The translations under genes and the position numbers were made by a program. From NCBI GenBank assembly GCA_006176705.1, contig QRFJ01007052.1, positions 16,838 to 80,837 on the forward strand: a stretch of 64,000 bases of DNA, written 5' to 3'. Positions 44,091 through 55,658 of this stretch are shown here, piece after piece. The notes below the pieces were generated by a model that made no database searches, was not told the DNA's origin, and saw only the letters and a list, made by a program, of their open reading frames with translations. The stretch comes from Cocos nucifera (Eukaryota; Streptophyta; Magnoliopsida; Arecales; Arecaceae). The number at the start of each line of letters is the position of its first letter. Positions within the stretch are counted from its first letter, which is position 1.

Positions 44091-45010
44091 CTCAATGAGA
44101 ACGATGAGGATTCGATCACTTATATGGATGCGATGCAGAGACCCAACTTTGAGAAATGGTTAGAAGCTATGAGATCCAAAATGGATTCCATGAAGGTCAA
44201 TGATGTATGAATATTAGTTGACCCATCTGAAGGGATTAAATCCATTGGGTGTAAATAGGTATTCAAAGAAAAAAGAGATGCAGATGGGAAGGTGGAGACC
44301 TATAAAGCCCGTCTGGTTGTCAAGGGGTATCATCATCGTTATGGCATTGACTATGATGAGACATTCTCTCTAGTGGCAATGTTCAAATCTAGTCGGATAA
44401 TGCTTGCAATAGCTGTCCATCTGAACTATAACATCTGGTAGATGGATGTGAAGATGGCTTTCCTAAATGTAGAGCTAATCGAAGAGGTATATATGACACA
44501 ACCTGAGTATCGAGGTTCACATCTATAAATAAGTCCAAGGTGTGCGGACTTCAGAGATCCATTTATGGATTAAAGCAAGCATCTTGGAGTTGGAATATGC
44601 ATTTTGATAAAGTGATCAAAATGTATGGCTTCATTTAGAATGGAGAAGAACCCTGCATTTACAAATTGACAAATGGTCCAGCAGTGGTATTCTTTTTTTT
44701 GTACGTGGATGACATTCTCTTAATCGAGAATAACATTCCCGCACTATAAAGAATAAAAGTCTGGTTGTCATCATAGTTCTCCATGAAGGACTTGGGTGAA
44801 ACATCCTACATTATAGGGATGAAGATTTATAGGGATAGATCTAAAAGGATGCTTGGTATATCCCAGTCCATGTACATAGAAATTATGCTGAAGAGGTTCA
44901 GCATGGAGAATTTCAAAAAGGGCTATCTCTCGATAGGCCAAGAAATTTCTCTCTAAGAAGGATTATCTGACAACTCCTAAAAAGAGAGAGCGTATAAGTA
45001 GAATTCCATT
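44091..45010 (+). pseudogene. A1 reverse transcriptase
   Basis: Over several frames it shows SIGCK-VFKEK, KARLVVKGYHHRYGIDYDETFS, MDVKMAFLN, SIYGLKQASWSWN, the catalytic YVDDILLI (about 44702-44725) and SMKDLGETSYIIGMKIYRDRS. At least five stops interrupt it. The YVDD box survives, but no enzyme can be made. Confidence 0.8.
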
Positions 45011-45020
45011 TGCTTCGGCA

Positions 45021-45690
45021 TTGGGGTCTATTATGTATGCAATGATATGTATGAGATCAGACGTGGCATACTCACTAGAAGTAGTGAGTAAATACCAGTA
45101 TGACCATGAAGAAAATCATTGGAAGGTGGTTAAAACCATCCTTAAGTATTTGAAAAATACTAGGGACCAATGGTTGGTTTATGGTGAGTTAGATATGAAG
45201 CTTGTGGGGTTTACAGACTCCAGCTTTCAATCTGACCATGATGACAGTAAAAGTATGTTGGGATATATCTTTACTCTAAATGGTGGAGCCATCTGCTAAA
45301 AAAATTTCAAGCAGCATACAGTGGCTGACTCTGTTTGCGAAGCAGAGTACATGGCAGCATCAGATGCAGCAAAAGAAGCTATGTGGCTGAGAAAGTTCAT
45401 CACTGATCTCGGAGTAGTATCCTTCATTAACGGTCCAGTCCTGCTCTACTACGACAGCACTGGCACCATAGATCAAGCAAAGGAACCAAAAGAACACCAG
45501 CGGACAAAGCACATTCTATGCTGCTTCTATTTGGTCCGTGAGATCGTGGATTGTGGTGACATCAATCTTTAGAAGATTGACGGAAAGAAGAACCTAACTG
45601 ATCCCTTCACTAAAGCCCTGGCAATCACGGAGTTCGACAACCATAAATCAAATATGAGTATTAGATACTGTACCGAGTGGCTTTAGGATA
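45021..45690 (+). pseudogene. A1 RNase H and polyprotein end
   Basis: Two open parts (45021-45299 and 45321-45572) hold GSIMYAMICMRSDVAYSLEVVSKY, FTDSSFQSDHDDSKSM, VCEAEYMAASDAAKEAMW and LLYYDSTGTIDQAKEPKEHQRTKHI, the copia RNase H. The stop between them replaces the SWKS region. A decayed C terminus (DPFTKAL) precedes the PPT GATAAGTGGGAGT and the 3' LTR. Confidence 0.82.
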
Positions 45691-45699
45691 AGTGGGAGT

Positions 45700-48154
45700 T
45701 GTTGAAAGTTGTGTCCCAAAGTCAATCATTAGCCTGTTGATGGTTGAGATATTATAATTGATTTATTAATTAATAAAAAATATTTTGGCATCATTTTTTT
45801 TCATCATAATTTTACATCTTCTAATGAACTTCATTGTTGTGATGAAGTCTTTAGGACTATTTAGTTTCAATAAAGAGAGGATTTATCGATTAGTCCTTAA
45901 ATTTGTTCATGACAAATGATAGACTGTTAAATAGGATGACAATGTCTATCGAGCATAGGTTGCTATATGCCATATAGGTTGATTATCCTCTTTATCAAAG
46001 AGTGTGGAGATATTGGTATGGCATACAGGTGAGATGTATGGATACATCGTCATCGAACATGACCAACTTCAGAGCATTCTACTATCAAGAATGTCTCTGA
46101 TGGGATATAGGTATAAGTATCCCTTAAACCTTAGATCACCTCAATGACTTGCAAGCAACTCACTGTGCTTTGGTATCGGATTAACTGAATTTCTAATTCA
46201 ACAATGGAAGGCTTCTGGGCATAGTTAAGTACTTACAAAGTCAAAGTGTAATCAAGATGGAATTGACCACTCCAAGAGCTGAAGAAGAATGTATCACTAT
46301 ATTTCAATATAGCAAAACCTTGGTCAGGATAATCCATCAGATGGATTTGATATTTTGAAATACAATATAGACAATCTGATCAGAGTTGACAATTGAACTC
46401 TGAGGTGTCCTACAAGCATTATGGTCAAGGGGATGAATTATATGAAAACTATATTCGCATGGGTTCTAAGGATGGTGTTCTACACGTTTCGACCTATCCA
46501 GCCATCGGATATCATTGCTAGATGGTCACTTTGATTGGTATAAGAATTTATTTCTATACTACCAACTTAGGTTCGGACCTATGAGGTCACACACATTAGA
46601 GTTTACATTCTGATTGGATGGTTGATCAGTGATTTAGAATCATTTTAGGGTTAAACAATCAATACGATTGGTGTTTAACTTAGTGCAAGTATTGTAGGAG
46701 GATCGATTATCAATTAGATTACTGATTGGCTTAATTTGATTAAGCCAGAGGGCTGAGATTAAGTTTAATTAAATATAATTTAATTAGATTTAGTTTGGAC
46801 TTGATTGGATCAAGTTTAATTGGCTTATTGGATAAGTCAGGTGCAAGGAAGAATGAGTCCTCATCTAACTAGGACTCAGGTCAATCCAATTTTCTAATTT
46901 GATTAAAAAATTAAATTAAAATTAAATCTAATTTAACTTAATTTAATTAAGTCTTTAATTGGGTTAGAATCTAATTTAATTTAGTTTATTTGGTTTTGAT
47001 TTAATTTGGTTTGAGAAACCTTATTTGACCAAGTCATAGATGGAATCCTAGTGAGACTAGGATTCCACCTTGCGCCATCTTAGCCCTCCACACCCCATGC
47101 CCTATATTTTCGTGCGATAAAGAGGCTCTCTCTGGTCTTCACACATGCCCCTTCCCTTCCTCTTATCTCATATGGTTATTTGGTGGTTGACCAAGTCTAA
47201 GAGGAAGTTAGTTTTGATTTAGGATTCTGTCTTTTAAACCAAAACATCTCCTTCCATGTGTGCCACCCATCTTCTATTTTTCCTCCCTAATTCCACATAA
47301 GTGAGAGTTTTTTTGTGTGCCTCTCCTTGGTGGATTTATCAAAAAAAATCAGAGGAGGGGTGCCCCAACTACTTGCTAAATCTAGTCCTACCTTGTCTAA
47401 TTTTTAACCTAGACAAGGACTCTTTTTTTTCTATAAATTTATGATGAATTTTAGCCTGATTCTTTTATGAAATATAGATCTTTAGGAGAGATTTGAGGTG
47501 TGCAAAAATTAAAGAAAGAGGGTCCTTGGGCATGAGGGTTCCAGAGGAACCAAACTAGGTGTTTAGGTGAGAGAAAAGAGAAGAAGAAGAGGATCTTCTT
47601 CTAGGGCTGTTTTATTCCTCATCTGTCCTTCTTTTGAGTTTTTTCTAAGAGAGTCTTAGATTAGAAAACTCTCATCTTTCTTGTCATATTTTAGAGAGTC
47701 CAAGATTCAAAGAAGAAAGCATCAGATCGATCGTCGAAGAGAGATCAACATAGTACTAGCATGCTATGCTAATTTCCTGCATCAGGATCTCTGATCATAT
47801 TCGTAGGCTCATGTGGATGACTCCTAGAGGCTGGATGTATGTGTGGCTTATGACTTCATCTTTAAGTTCAGATTAGCAAGTTAGAACATCTAACTTGCTC
47901 AGGTAATAGATCTGATCTATTAACTTTGTACCTGCATTTGATGTAGTGTAGGTCTAGGTTGATTTGATCAACCTTTTCTTTCTTATTTGATTTTAATTTT
48001 TGATTTAATATCATACTTTGATCATGTAATAGATCTGAGATCTAGGTATTTATATATTTATTTAAATAAATATTTAATTTATTTAAGTCTTTTGCTGCAT
48101 GATCTTGACAAAGTTTCAAGATCTACCTGTGAAATCCTAAATCTAGTTCCTTCA
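45700..48154 (+). repeat. Middle LTR of the A1/A2 array (2455 bp)
   Basis: It starts TGTTGAAAGTTGTGTCCC and ends AGTTCCTTCA. It follows the PPT of A1 and precedes the PBS of A2, so it acts as 3' LTR for one and 5' LTR for the other. TATAAAT is at 47432-47438. Confidence 0.87.
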
Positions 48155-50061
48155 GTTGGTATCAAAGCCTAGGTTCTTACTATATAATTTTTATGCATAT
48201 TTAGATTATTTCTTAGATTAGATATAATTTATAATCTAATTATTAAATCTAAAATTTTAAAAGAAATATAGATCTCACGAACTGCCATAAGGTTGTCGTG
48301 CTGTAAAGTTTACCCCTTACAGTAAAAAGATTGTCCTAGTTCATGATGATCTGACTCCAATCATAAATTTATTAGATTTGATCTAATATTTTTTATAATT
48401 TAATAGATTTAAAATAGTTTTAAATCTAAAAATAAAATATTTTAGATTGCACAGACTACCATAAGATTGTCCTGCTGTAAGGTTTACCCCTTACAGTGAA
48501 TAGGTTGTCCTAGTACGTGCTGATCTAAAATATTAATCATAAAATTTTAGATTAGATCTAAGAGATTTTATGATCTAATTAAAAATATTTTAATCATTAT
48601 AAATATGTTAGATTTGATCTAGGGAGATTTGTGATTGATTATTATTGAAATTATTTCAATTACATGAACCTATTTAGATTAGATCTAAAGTAGTTTTACA
48701 TTTATTTTACTTGCATATTGATTATGAATCAAACATGCAATTTGGTTGATATAACTATATTGTAAAAATATTTTATAAATATGAAAATTATTTTTGAAAA
48801 GTCATACCCTAATCCTCAGCCCAAACTTAATTAAGAATTAAGAAGTTGATTGATTAAGATCTAGGATTGTGAATTGAAAATCCTAAGACACCAATCATAA
48901 CATATTGGGTTAAATGAGTTTGTGGAAATTTGGTCCATTAATTGGGTTAAACCTAGGATTAGATTAAAGAATGGATTTAATTAGAGAATTAACTAAATCT
49001 AATCAATTATTGTCTTAGATTAGGTCAAAAATTCTCTAGATCAATTACAATCGTTGTAGTTGGTCAAGTCCATATCTTTAACAAGATCCAAAATGGACTT
49101 GATTCTTGGCTATGCGGTCTAGCATGAACTGCTAGGTTGATCTAATTAAAACTAATTAAATCAGTTGGTGTCTAAGGTAAACTAGATTGGTGGTTTTTAA
49201 TTGGTAGCCAGCTTATTTAGCTATTTCTGATGGTGTCTAAGATAAGCTTTTGCAGACCCTCCCATCAATCGAACTTACCTGGCTTTTTGGTGAGATTATG
49301 TTTTGATTGAATCACTTGACTATTCGAGCTGACCCATGTCAGCTAGGTAAATCAGTGTGACTGATTTAGGTGCTCCTAGACCAGTCTGTTAGTGGTCTCC
49401 CTTAAGCTGACTTGGTGAAGCCAGTGGGATGATCGTGACAAGATGGTTAATCTGACCTACTCACTTCTATAAATAAATTTTCTAAAATTATTAGATCCTT
49501 AGAATGAAATAGTTATATGATAACTGAATCATAGCCTCCCATTAAAGTGGATGATAATGGGTCTATTAGTTGGATAATCATTGGAGGCCCAAAGGCCTAG
49601 TGCTTATCAGTTGATGGACTTATCATTCATTATATGATCTCTTTGATACATCTTTCTAAATGATGGTCAGGTGGGCCAACCAAAGTTGAGCCTGATCATT
49701 CATTGGTTAGATGAGCTAAGTATGGTTATGTTAATGGTTGAACCTAACTGGACCCTTTTTTGAGAAGGCCAAAGCCAACTAATCAGGAGCTGGGGCAAAA
49801 TTTAATTACTAGAAATTGTTTAGAAAAATAATTGATTATGAACCTATCCTTAGATGTACATAGGTTGGCCAACCAAAGTTGGGCTCGTGTGCAGTCTATA
49901 TGGATTCTAGTACCCATTAAGAAATTAGGATAATTCCTCGAATTGGAGGTAGAGGCTATCAATTCGAATAAAATAGTGGAAGAAATTTTTTGATCAAAGT
50001 CCAAATCTTTAGATTTAATGAATCAATTACTAATTTGATTTTGGTTTTTCTTTATGCAGAC

Positions 50062-50890
50062 ATGGCCACTTTCCTATCGCTTCGATCATTGTTGGATAAT
50101 TATAAGTTAGTGGGACCCAACTTCGATAGCTGGTACCGAAAGTTGAAGATTGTCCTGGAGCATGAACGGATTTTATATGTGCTGATGGATCCTGCACCTG
50201 AGGAGCCAGCTGCCAATGCACGTGGAATAGTCAAAGACACTTATCAGAAGTGGCTTAGTGACTAAACCATGGTACGCTGTATTATGCTGGCTGCGATGAG
50301 TGACGAGTTCAGTCGCTGGTTTGAGATAGCGCAATCAAATGAAATGCTCCAAGTGTTGAAGGATTCTTTTGGCACACCCGATGACATTGAGAGGCACAAG
50401 ACTAGTTGCGCCATCTTCAATGCTAGAATGCGGGATGGAGCCTTTATCACTGATCATGTGCAGTACATGATCGAGCTGATAGAGCGCTTGAGCAAACTCG
50501 GCTTTTCCTTGCATGAACAACTTGGGAAAGATGCAATACTTAACTCACTGTCAAAGTCCTATCTTCCTTTCCTTACTCATTATAGAATGATAAAGTCTGA
50601 AGTAAACTACCATAGCTTACTGAGGTTACTTCAGAACTTTGAGAAGGATCATCAGTTCCATAAAGAGTCAGTGAACTTAGTGGGAGATTCGTCTTTTGGT
50701 TCTCGACCCTTTAGGAAAAAGAAGAAGAACAAGAAGAAGAAAACAAAGAAGATGTAAGTTCAGGCTGGGACATCAATGCAGGGCTAGACCAGGAAGATTA
50801 AGCCCGATAAGAGTCAAGCTGAATGCTTCTTTTGCAAGAAGTAGAGGCACTGGAAGAGGAACTATCCTCAATACATTGCCTCCCTGAATT
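50062..50890 (+). pseudogene. A2 gag
   Basis: The ATG at 50062 begins MATFLSLRSLLDNYKLVGPNFDSWYRKLKIVLEHE and runs 68 codons to a TAA at 50263-50265. An open part in the same frame (50269-50757) continues through CIMLAAMSDEFSRWF, VLKDSFGTPDDIERHK, MIELIERLSKLGFSLHEQ, SLSKSYLPFLTHYR and a Lys-rich end. A stop at 50755 and a later one within the zinc knuckle (CFFCKK-RHWKRNY) break it. This is better preserved than A1 gag; only about two stops separate it from a complete UBN2-type Gag. Confidence 0.8.
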
Positions 50891-51274
50891 CGAACAGGCA
50901 GAGAAAGAAGCAAGCTGTTACTGGGCAAGATATTTATATGATAACTCCTTGTAATTTTTCTATTTGTGATATTACTGATTGGATATTGGATATTGTAGCC
51001 CTTACTATATTCATAATTTGTTGCTGTGGTTGTAGGTCAGTAAAAGATTCGAGTAAGGCGAAAGATTCCTGAACGTTGGAGATGGAAGATCAGTTCTAGT
51101 TCTAGCTTTAGAAATTTTGAAACATGTATTTGAGTCCCATACCGTTGTTCTTAGTAATTATCATTTTTGTCCTAGTTTCTTTTTAAATATCATTTCTGTA
51201 GGCCTTTTGGCCATGCACAATTATAAAATTTCAATAAAGAAATGAGTTTGTAATGTCATTATGAATGGTGTTAC
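50891..51274 (+). other. A2 protease remnant
   Basis: A decayed protease start (ITD-WILDI, near 50970) and spacer homologous to A1 42560-42934, with stops in all frames. It ends in GTTAC, the probable left target duplication of B2. Confidence 0.55.
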
Positions 51275-53565
51275 TGAAGGAAAACTCCTGTTTCCCGGAT
51301 TAGGTTCATTCAGATCTGATTGAATCAAGAGAGATATTATAAAAATTTTTCTCTTAAATCTAGATTAGGTTTGAGACTTTTTAGATCTGATATTATTGAT
51401 CTAATAAAAAAAATAAAATAAAAATAAAAAATAAATTAAATTTAAGTTAATTTTATCTTGTAGCGGGTAATCAGATTACCCTATGATGATCCTGATGTCT
51501 CCTAGAGTTCTGGATCTAGCCATGCAAGTGCCTGACCTCTATCGGTATCCACTCAGATAGGATCTAGAGATGTTCTCCTTCTTTATCACTTCTCCAAATA
51601 TTAGATCTGGATCTAATTTGGAAGATCTTCAAAACTCCTTTTGAAGATCGGGTGTCGTCTCTTGCAGCAATGCTGCCTTCTTCCTTTCTCATCACTTTTC
51701 TCTTGATTGGATCGCACCAAACTGAAGCCCAAAGATTCTTGGGCATGGATAGGAGAGAGAGGATCTGAAGATGGCGTGGAGGAGGGAGAGGAGTAGCCTT
51801 GTGGCATGGGCAATGGGCTAGAGATCAAGATCCTAGGCGCAGACAGGGTTTATATAGACTGTGCTGCGCCATGCAGTGCCACATCATCCTGGCAAATCAT
51901 GATCTTTTATGAAAATAGATCTAAATCTAATTGGTGGGATGACATCATCTGATCCAATTAGATGAGAGTCCCTCTAAATCAACCTTAGATGGTGCCAAGA
52001 CTGGTCAAAGACAAGTCTTTGGCGCCACCTAGGTAGAAACCCCGAAGCAACCTAGAGTCCCATCTGTTTGGGACTCCAGGCGTCACTATCCATGGGCGCA
52101 TGCCTCCCTAGGCATGCGCCCCTTATCCTACTACCTTTTAGTAGGTGGACTGGTCCAAATATTCTCTCCTATGATGGCTTGACACATGGGCAGATGTCTA
52201 AGTGTCAAAGATCAATGTTTGACCAAATGTCCGAAATAGGATTTAGCAAATGATGGAAAATGGCAGGTGTTATCTCAAATTCATCTCATAAATTAAGATA
52301 ACCCTTTTTTGATCTACACAAGCTCCAATCAGACCAAGTAAAGATACCTGAGTACGCCCAAACATATTTGGCTCAGTCGAGATAACTTTTAATGATAATT
52401 AAAGAAGAGTATTAGGCTTAATCATGTGCTAGCATGATTTTCTTGAACCTAATTAAATCTAATTCAAATCAATTGACCTAGGTTAGTCCAATTGATGATA
52501 TCCAGATCCAAACCCTTATTTGTGTGACTCAGTTAGGTTTAGTTAAGTATGGTAATGAGATATGTGATGATCTTCATCATCGACATCATTGAAACACCTT
52601 TCGATGGATCAAAACTTTTCTAATTCAGACAACTACTATGATTGATCATCTAAATCATGCTAATTGCTCTCAAAATCTACTAGTGACACCTAGCAGCATA
52701 TGGTGGCAACCCATCAGAACTAAAAATGAATCTCTCAGTGCAGTTACTTATATGGTTAAGTTCTTCTATCTTGAGCCTCGATCGGATTAGGATTAAGGTG
52801 AACTCATCAAACCCTAATATCTGTCATATGATTAATCATTTGATTCAAGTCCAATTTGAAAATCTTAATAGAAACTCTTTCTATTATTTCACTCTACCAT
52901 GGCCATGGGCTTATCGACTTGATTCTCATGATCATCACAGTGCTACTCCTCATCTACCAAGGTAGATAGATTTTCTCTTGGTGCAATCCAATTCCTACAA
53001 TGATCATGTTATAGCCAACGTACACCTCAGGATTCTGAATGGCTAGGAGACCAAGTCAGGGTATAGTCAAAATATAAAACCCTCAAAGTGAACTACCGAT
53101 GCACCTCAGATCAAAGAACCAGACACACAACTACAACTTTAAGCCAGTCATCAATGAGAAGGTAGACTTCCTAATGACTGCTCGAGGTGGTCACGCTCAA
53201 TACCCTCATTCTCTAATGAGTACCTGTACTCTCGCTCTGGTGTCTCTATACCATAGACTCAAGACTCATCTACTATAAAAAAGTGATTGTACACCAACCT
53301 TCTAGATTAATCACCATCCTCATGATGATCCTATGGTCAGGAGCATTTTATGAGTTAATAATAAAAATTCATGTCTTAAATTTTCAACTCTTAAAAATAA
53401 GAATTATCATTGCCATTAACTTAATGGATGTTTCACAGACACTAAATACATATTGTGATAGAAAATAACTTATTTTATTATTTATAGTCAAAATTATAAT
53501 TTTGTCCTTAGAAGTGTATAACAAGTGTCAGCCAATTCTGACTTCTAGGGCACACATATCTAACA
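51275..53565 (-). repeat. B2 3' LTR (2291 bp)
   Basis: It is the reverse complement of the B LTR, from TGAAGGAAAACTCC to CATATCTAACA. Its sequence type matches the outer ends of B1 rather than the B1 interior or B4. A TATA-like box (complement of TTTATATA, 51849-51856) is present; most W-boxes are eroded. Confidence 0.87.
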
Positions 53566-53579
53566 AACATTCACTTGAT

Positions 53580-54260
53580 CTAAAGCCAATTGGCTACAAA
53601 TCTAAGTTTCATTTTCTTAAGGTGGGCTTCGATCTTCTGCTGGCCTAATGGCTTTGTAAGTGGGTCTGCCGTATTGTCTACGGAGTCGACTCTCTTGACC
53701 TCGATATATCCCTTCTCGAGGTAATTACGGATGAGGTGGTATCATCGCTCGATGTGTTTGGATTTCTGGTGACATCTTGGCTCCTTAGCAATGGCTATGG
53801 CGCCATTATTATTGCAGTATAGAGGAATGGCATCTGATGGCATCACTCCAATTTCTGTGGTGAACTTCTTGTATCAAAATGCCTCCTTCGCAGCTTCTAA
53901 CATAGTGATGTATTCTGCTTCCATGGTGGAATCTGCTATTACTGTCTATTTAGAACTCTTCCAACTGACAACACCACCATTACATACAAATAGATTCTCA
54001 GATGTCGACTTTTGATCATCTATATCGGACATAAAATTCGAGTCTGTATACCCCTGGACTTGGAGTTCTCCATTACCAAAAATCAAGAACATATCCTTAG
54101 TTCTTCTTAAGTACTTAAGGATACATTTCACAGAAGTCCAATGTTCTTCATTTGGGTTCGATCGATATCTACTTGTGACACTCACAGCATGGGCTATATT
54201 AGGTCATGTACATAACATGGCATACATGAGGCTCCCTATTGCAGAAGCATAAGGGATCTT
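53580..54260 (-). pseudogene. B2 RNase H
   Basis: Reading leftward from 54260: ASAIGSLMYAM-type sequence, SVTSRYRSNPNEEHWTSVKCILKYLRRTKDM, GYTDSNFMSDIDDQKSTSENLFVCNGGVVSWKSSK (frame 53946-54185), then TMEAEY-type, YCNNNGAIA-type and HHERRYH-type sequence in broken frames, ending near DPLTKPLGQQKIEAHL (about 53620-53665). The RNase H order is intact, but stops break the protein. It adjoins the 3' LTR through a decayed PPT. Confidence 0.78.
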
Positions 54261-55125
54261 GTTAATGCATTCTATCTCCTCAAGTGTGCTAGGGCACAAC
54301 TTCTTGGAGAGATGAATGCCATGTCTGAAGGGTACTGAACCCCTCTTGGAGTTTTCCATGCTAAACCTCTTTAGCACCTCCTCTATGTACTTCTTCTATG
54401 AAAGACCTAGCATTCTATTAGGTCTATCTCTATAGACTTTGATTCCAAGAATGAAGGATGCTTCTCCTAGATCTTTCATGAAGAATTCTTTAGATAACCA
54501 CATTTTAACCATGGTCAACATAGGAATATCTTTTCCAATAAGGAGGATATCATCCACGTACAGTATAAGGAAGACAATAGCGCTCCCACTGATCTTTCTG
54601 AAAATACATGGTTCCTCCTCATTCTTGATGAAACCAAATAATTTGATCACATCATTAAAATGAATATTCTAGCTCTGAGATGCTTGCTTAAGTCCATATA
54701 TGGACCTTTGTAGTTTGCATACTTTGTGATCAGTATCACTGGATGTGAAATCCAGCGGCTGTTCTATATAGATATCTTCCTCAAGATATCCATTTAAGAA
54801 TATCATTTTCACATCCATTTGCCATATTTCATAATTGAAATAGACTGCAACAGCAAGCAATATGCGAATGGATTTAAGCTTGGCTACTGGCAAAAAGGAT
54901 CATCACCATAAGCAATATCTCTAACCATTTCTCAGAGTTGATATCCGATATCGTCTCATTATAGATTTTGGGATCATCACCATAAGCTCCATTACCTATG
55001 AGGAACATATCCTCTACTTTCTCGAAAATAGTACCTAAGTACCTATCAGGAGGATGGAAAACTCTTTTCGATCTTTGAGGTAGAGGAGGTAGTGATTGTA
55101 TTGGCTCAACCTGATTTGGTTCCAA
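54261..55125 (-). pseudogene. B2 reverse transcriptase
   Basis: Open parts at 54396-54650, 54669-54893 and 54874-55125 carry, from the N-terminal side: PPDRYLGTIFEKVEDMFLIGNGAYGDDPKIYNE, SIRILLAVAVYFNYEIWQMDVKMIFLNGYLEEDIYIEQP, SIYGLKQAS, FGFIKNEEEPCIF, YVDDILLIGKDIPML and SMKDLGEASFILGIKVYRDRPNRMLGLS (with F for S at its start). A deletion near 54880-54900 removes much of the WTLVDPPEG to FSPVA region. The catalytic YVDD is intact, but the enzyme is truncated. Confidence 0.82.
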
Positions 55126-55227
55126 ATGGTCCTTAGCTCTTTGCTCTTGGGAGACTTTCTCCTTTAGCTTGATCTGCTTTCCAATGCCGTCATCTTGAAT
55201 AAACTATTTTTCAAGAAAGATGGCATG

Positions 55228-55658
55228 TCAATTCACAATCACATTGTGATCTTCTGGAATGTAGAAATAATATCCTAATAACTCTTTAGGATATCCTATG
55301 AATCGAGCTCTAAAGGATCTATAATCTAACTTGTCCGCTTGTTGTCTTTTAACATGAGCCGGACAACCCCAAATTCTGAGATGACTTAAACTTGGTTTCT
55401 TACCATGCCATATCTCATACGATATGGTAGGAACAATTTTAGAAGATATCCTATTCAGTAAATATATAGCAATTAACAAACTATATCCCCAAAGAAAATT
55501 AGGAAGGTCTGTGAAGCTCATCATAGATCGGACCATATCTAATAGGTTCTGATTTCATCATTCTGAAATCCCATCGAGTTAAGATGTTTCAGGTGAAGTC
55601 CATTACGAGACTATGCCATTCTACTTAAGATAGTCCAAAAATTTTCGACTAAGGTATT
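55228..55658 (-). pseudogene. B2 integrase C-terminal part
   Basis: The 102-codon frame (55228-55536) reads MVRSMMSFTDLPNFLWGYSLLIAIYLLNRISSKIVP, YEIWHGKKPSLSHLRIWGCPAHVKR, RARFIGYPKELLGYYFY, the C-terminal part of a copia integrase. Further right a decayed catalytic-Glu region is visible up to 55658, where B3 interrupts. It serves as an uninterrupted reference for the frameshifted B1 region. Confidence 0.82.

Larger units (their letters stand above)
37347..48154 (+). mobile_element. A1: Angela-like Ty1-copia element, family A
   Basis: LTRs at 37347-39834 and 45700-48154 enclose a 5.9-kb interior with PBS, leader, decayed gag-pol and PPT. It is inserted in D1; the left flank AGATT (37342-37346) has no match after 48154 because a second interior follows directly. 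RT and gag resemble family B, so A and B are sister Angela-like families (inference). Many stops make it an old, dead copy. Confidence 0.85.
48155..51274 (+). mobile_element. A2: second family A interior, truncated
   Basis: A PBS (TGGTATCAAAGCC, 48157-48169) and a full leader homologous to A1 follow the middle LTR. Two hairpin units lie at about 48274-48358 and 48441-48530; in the second, CTGTAAGG (48475-48482) pairs with CCTTACAG (48489-48496). Gag and protease start follow, and the sequence stops at 51274, where B2 is inserted, at a point matching A1 about 42934. Confidence 0.82.
51275..55658 (-). mobile_element. B2: old family B element, minus strand, right part lost
   Basis: It reads on the minus strand: 3' LTR at 51275-53565, then RNase H, RT and the C-terminal integrase up to 55658, where B3 begins. 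It is diverged from B1 and B4 but aligns throughout. The probable left target duplication is GTTAC (51270-51274). The remaining 5' half (integrase core, gag, 5' LTR) is not visible in the window as a continuation. Confidence 0.85.
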
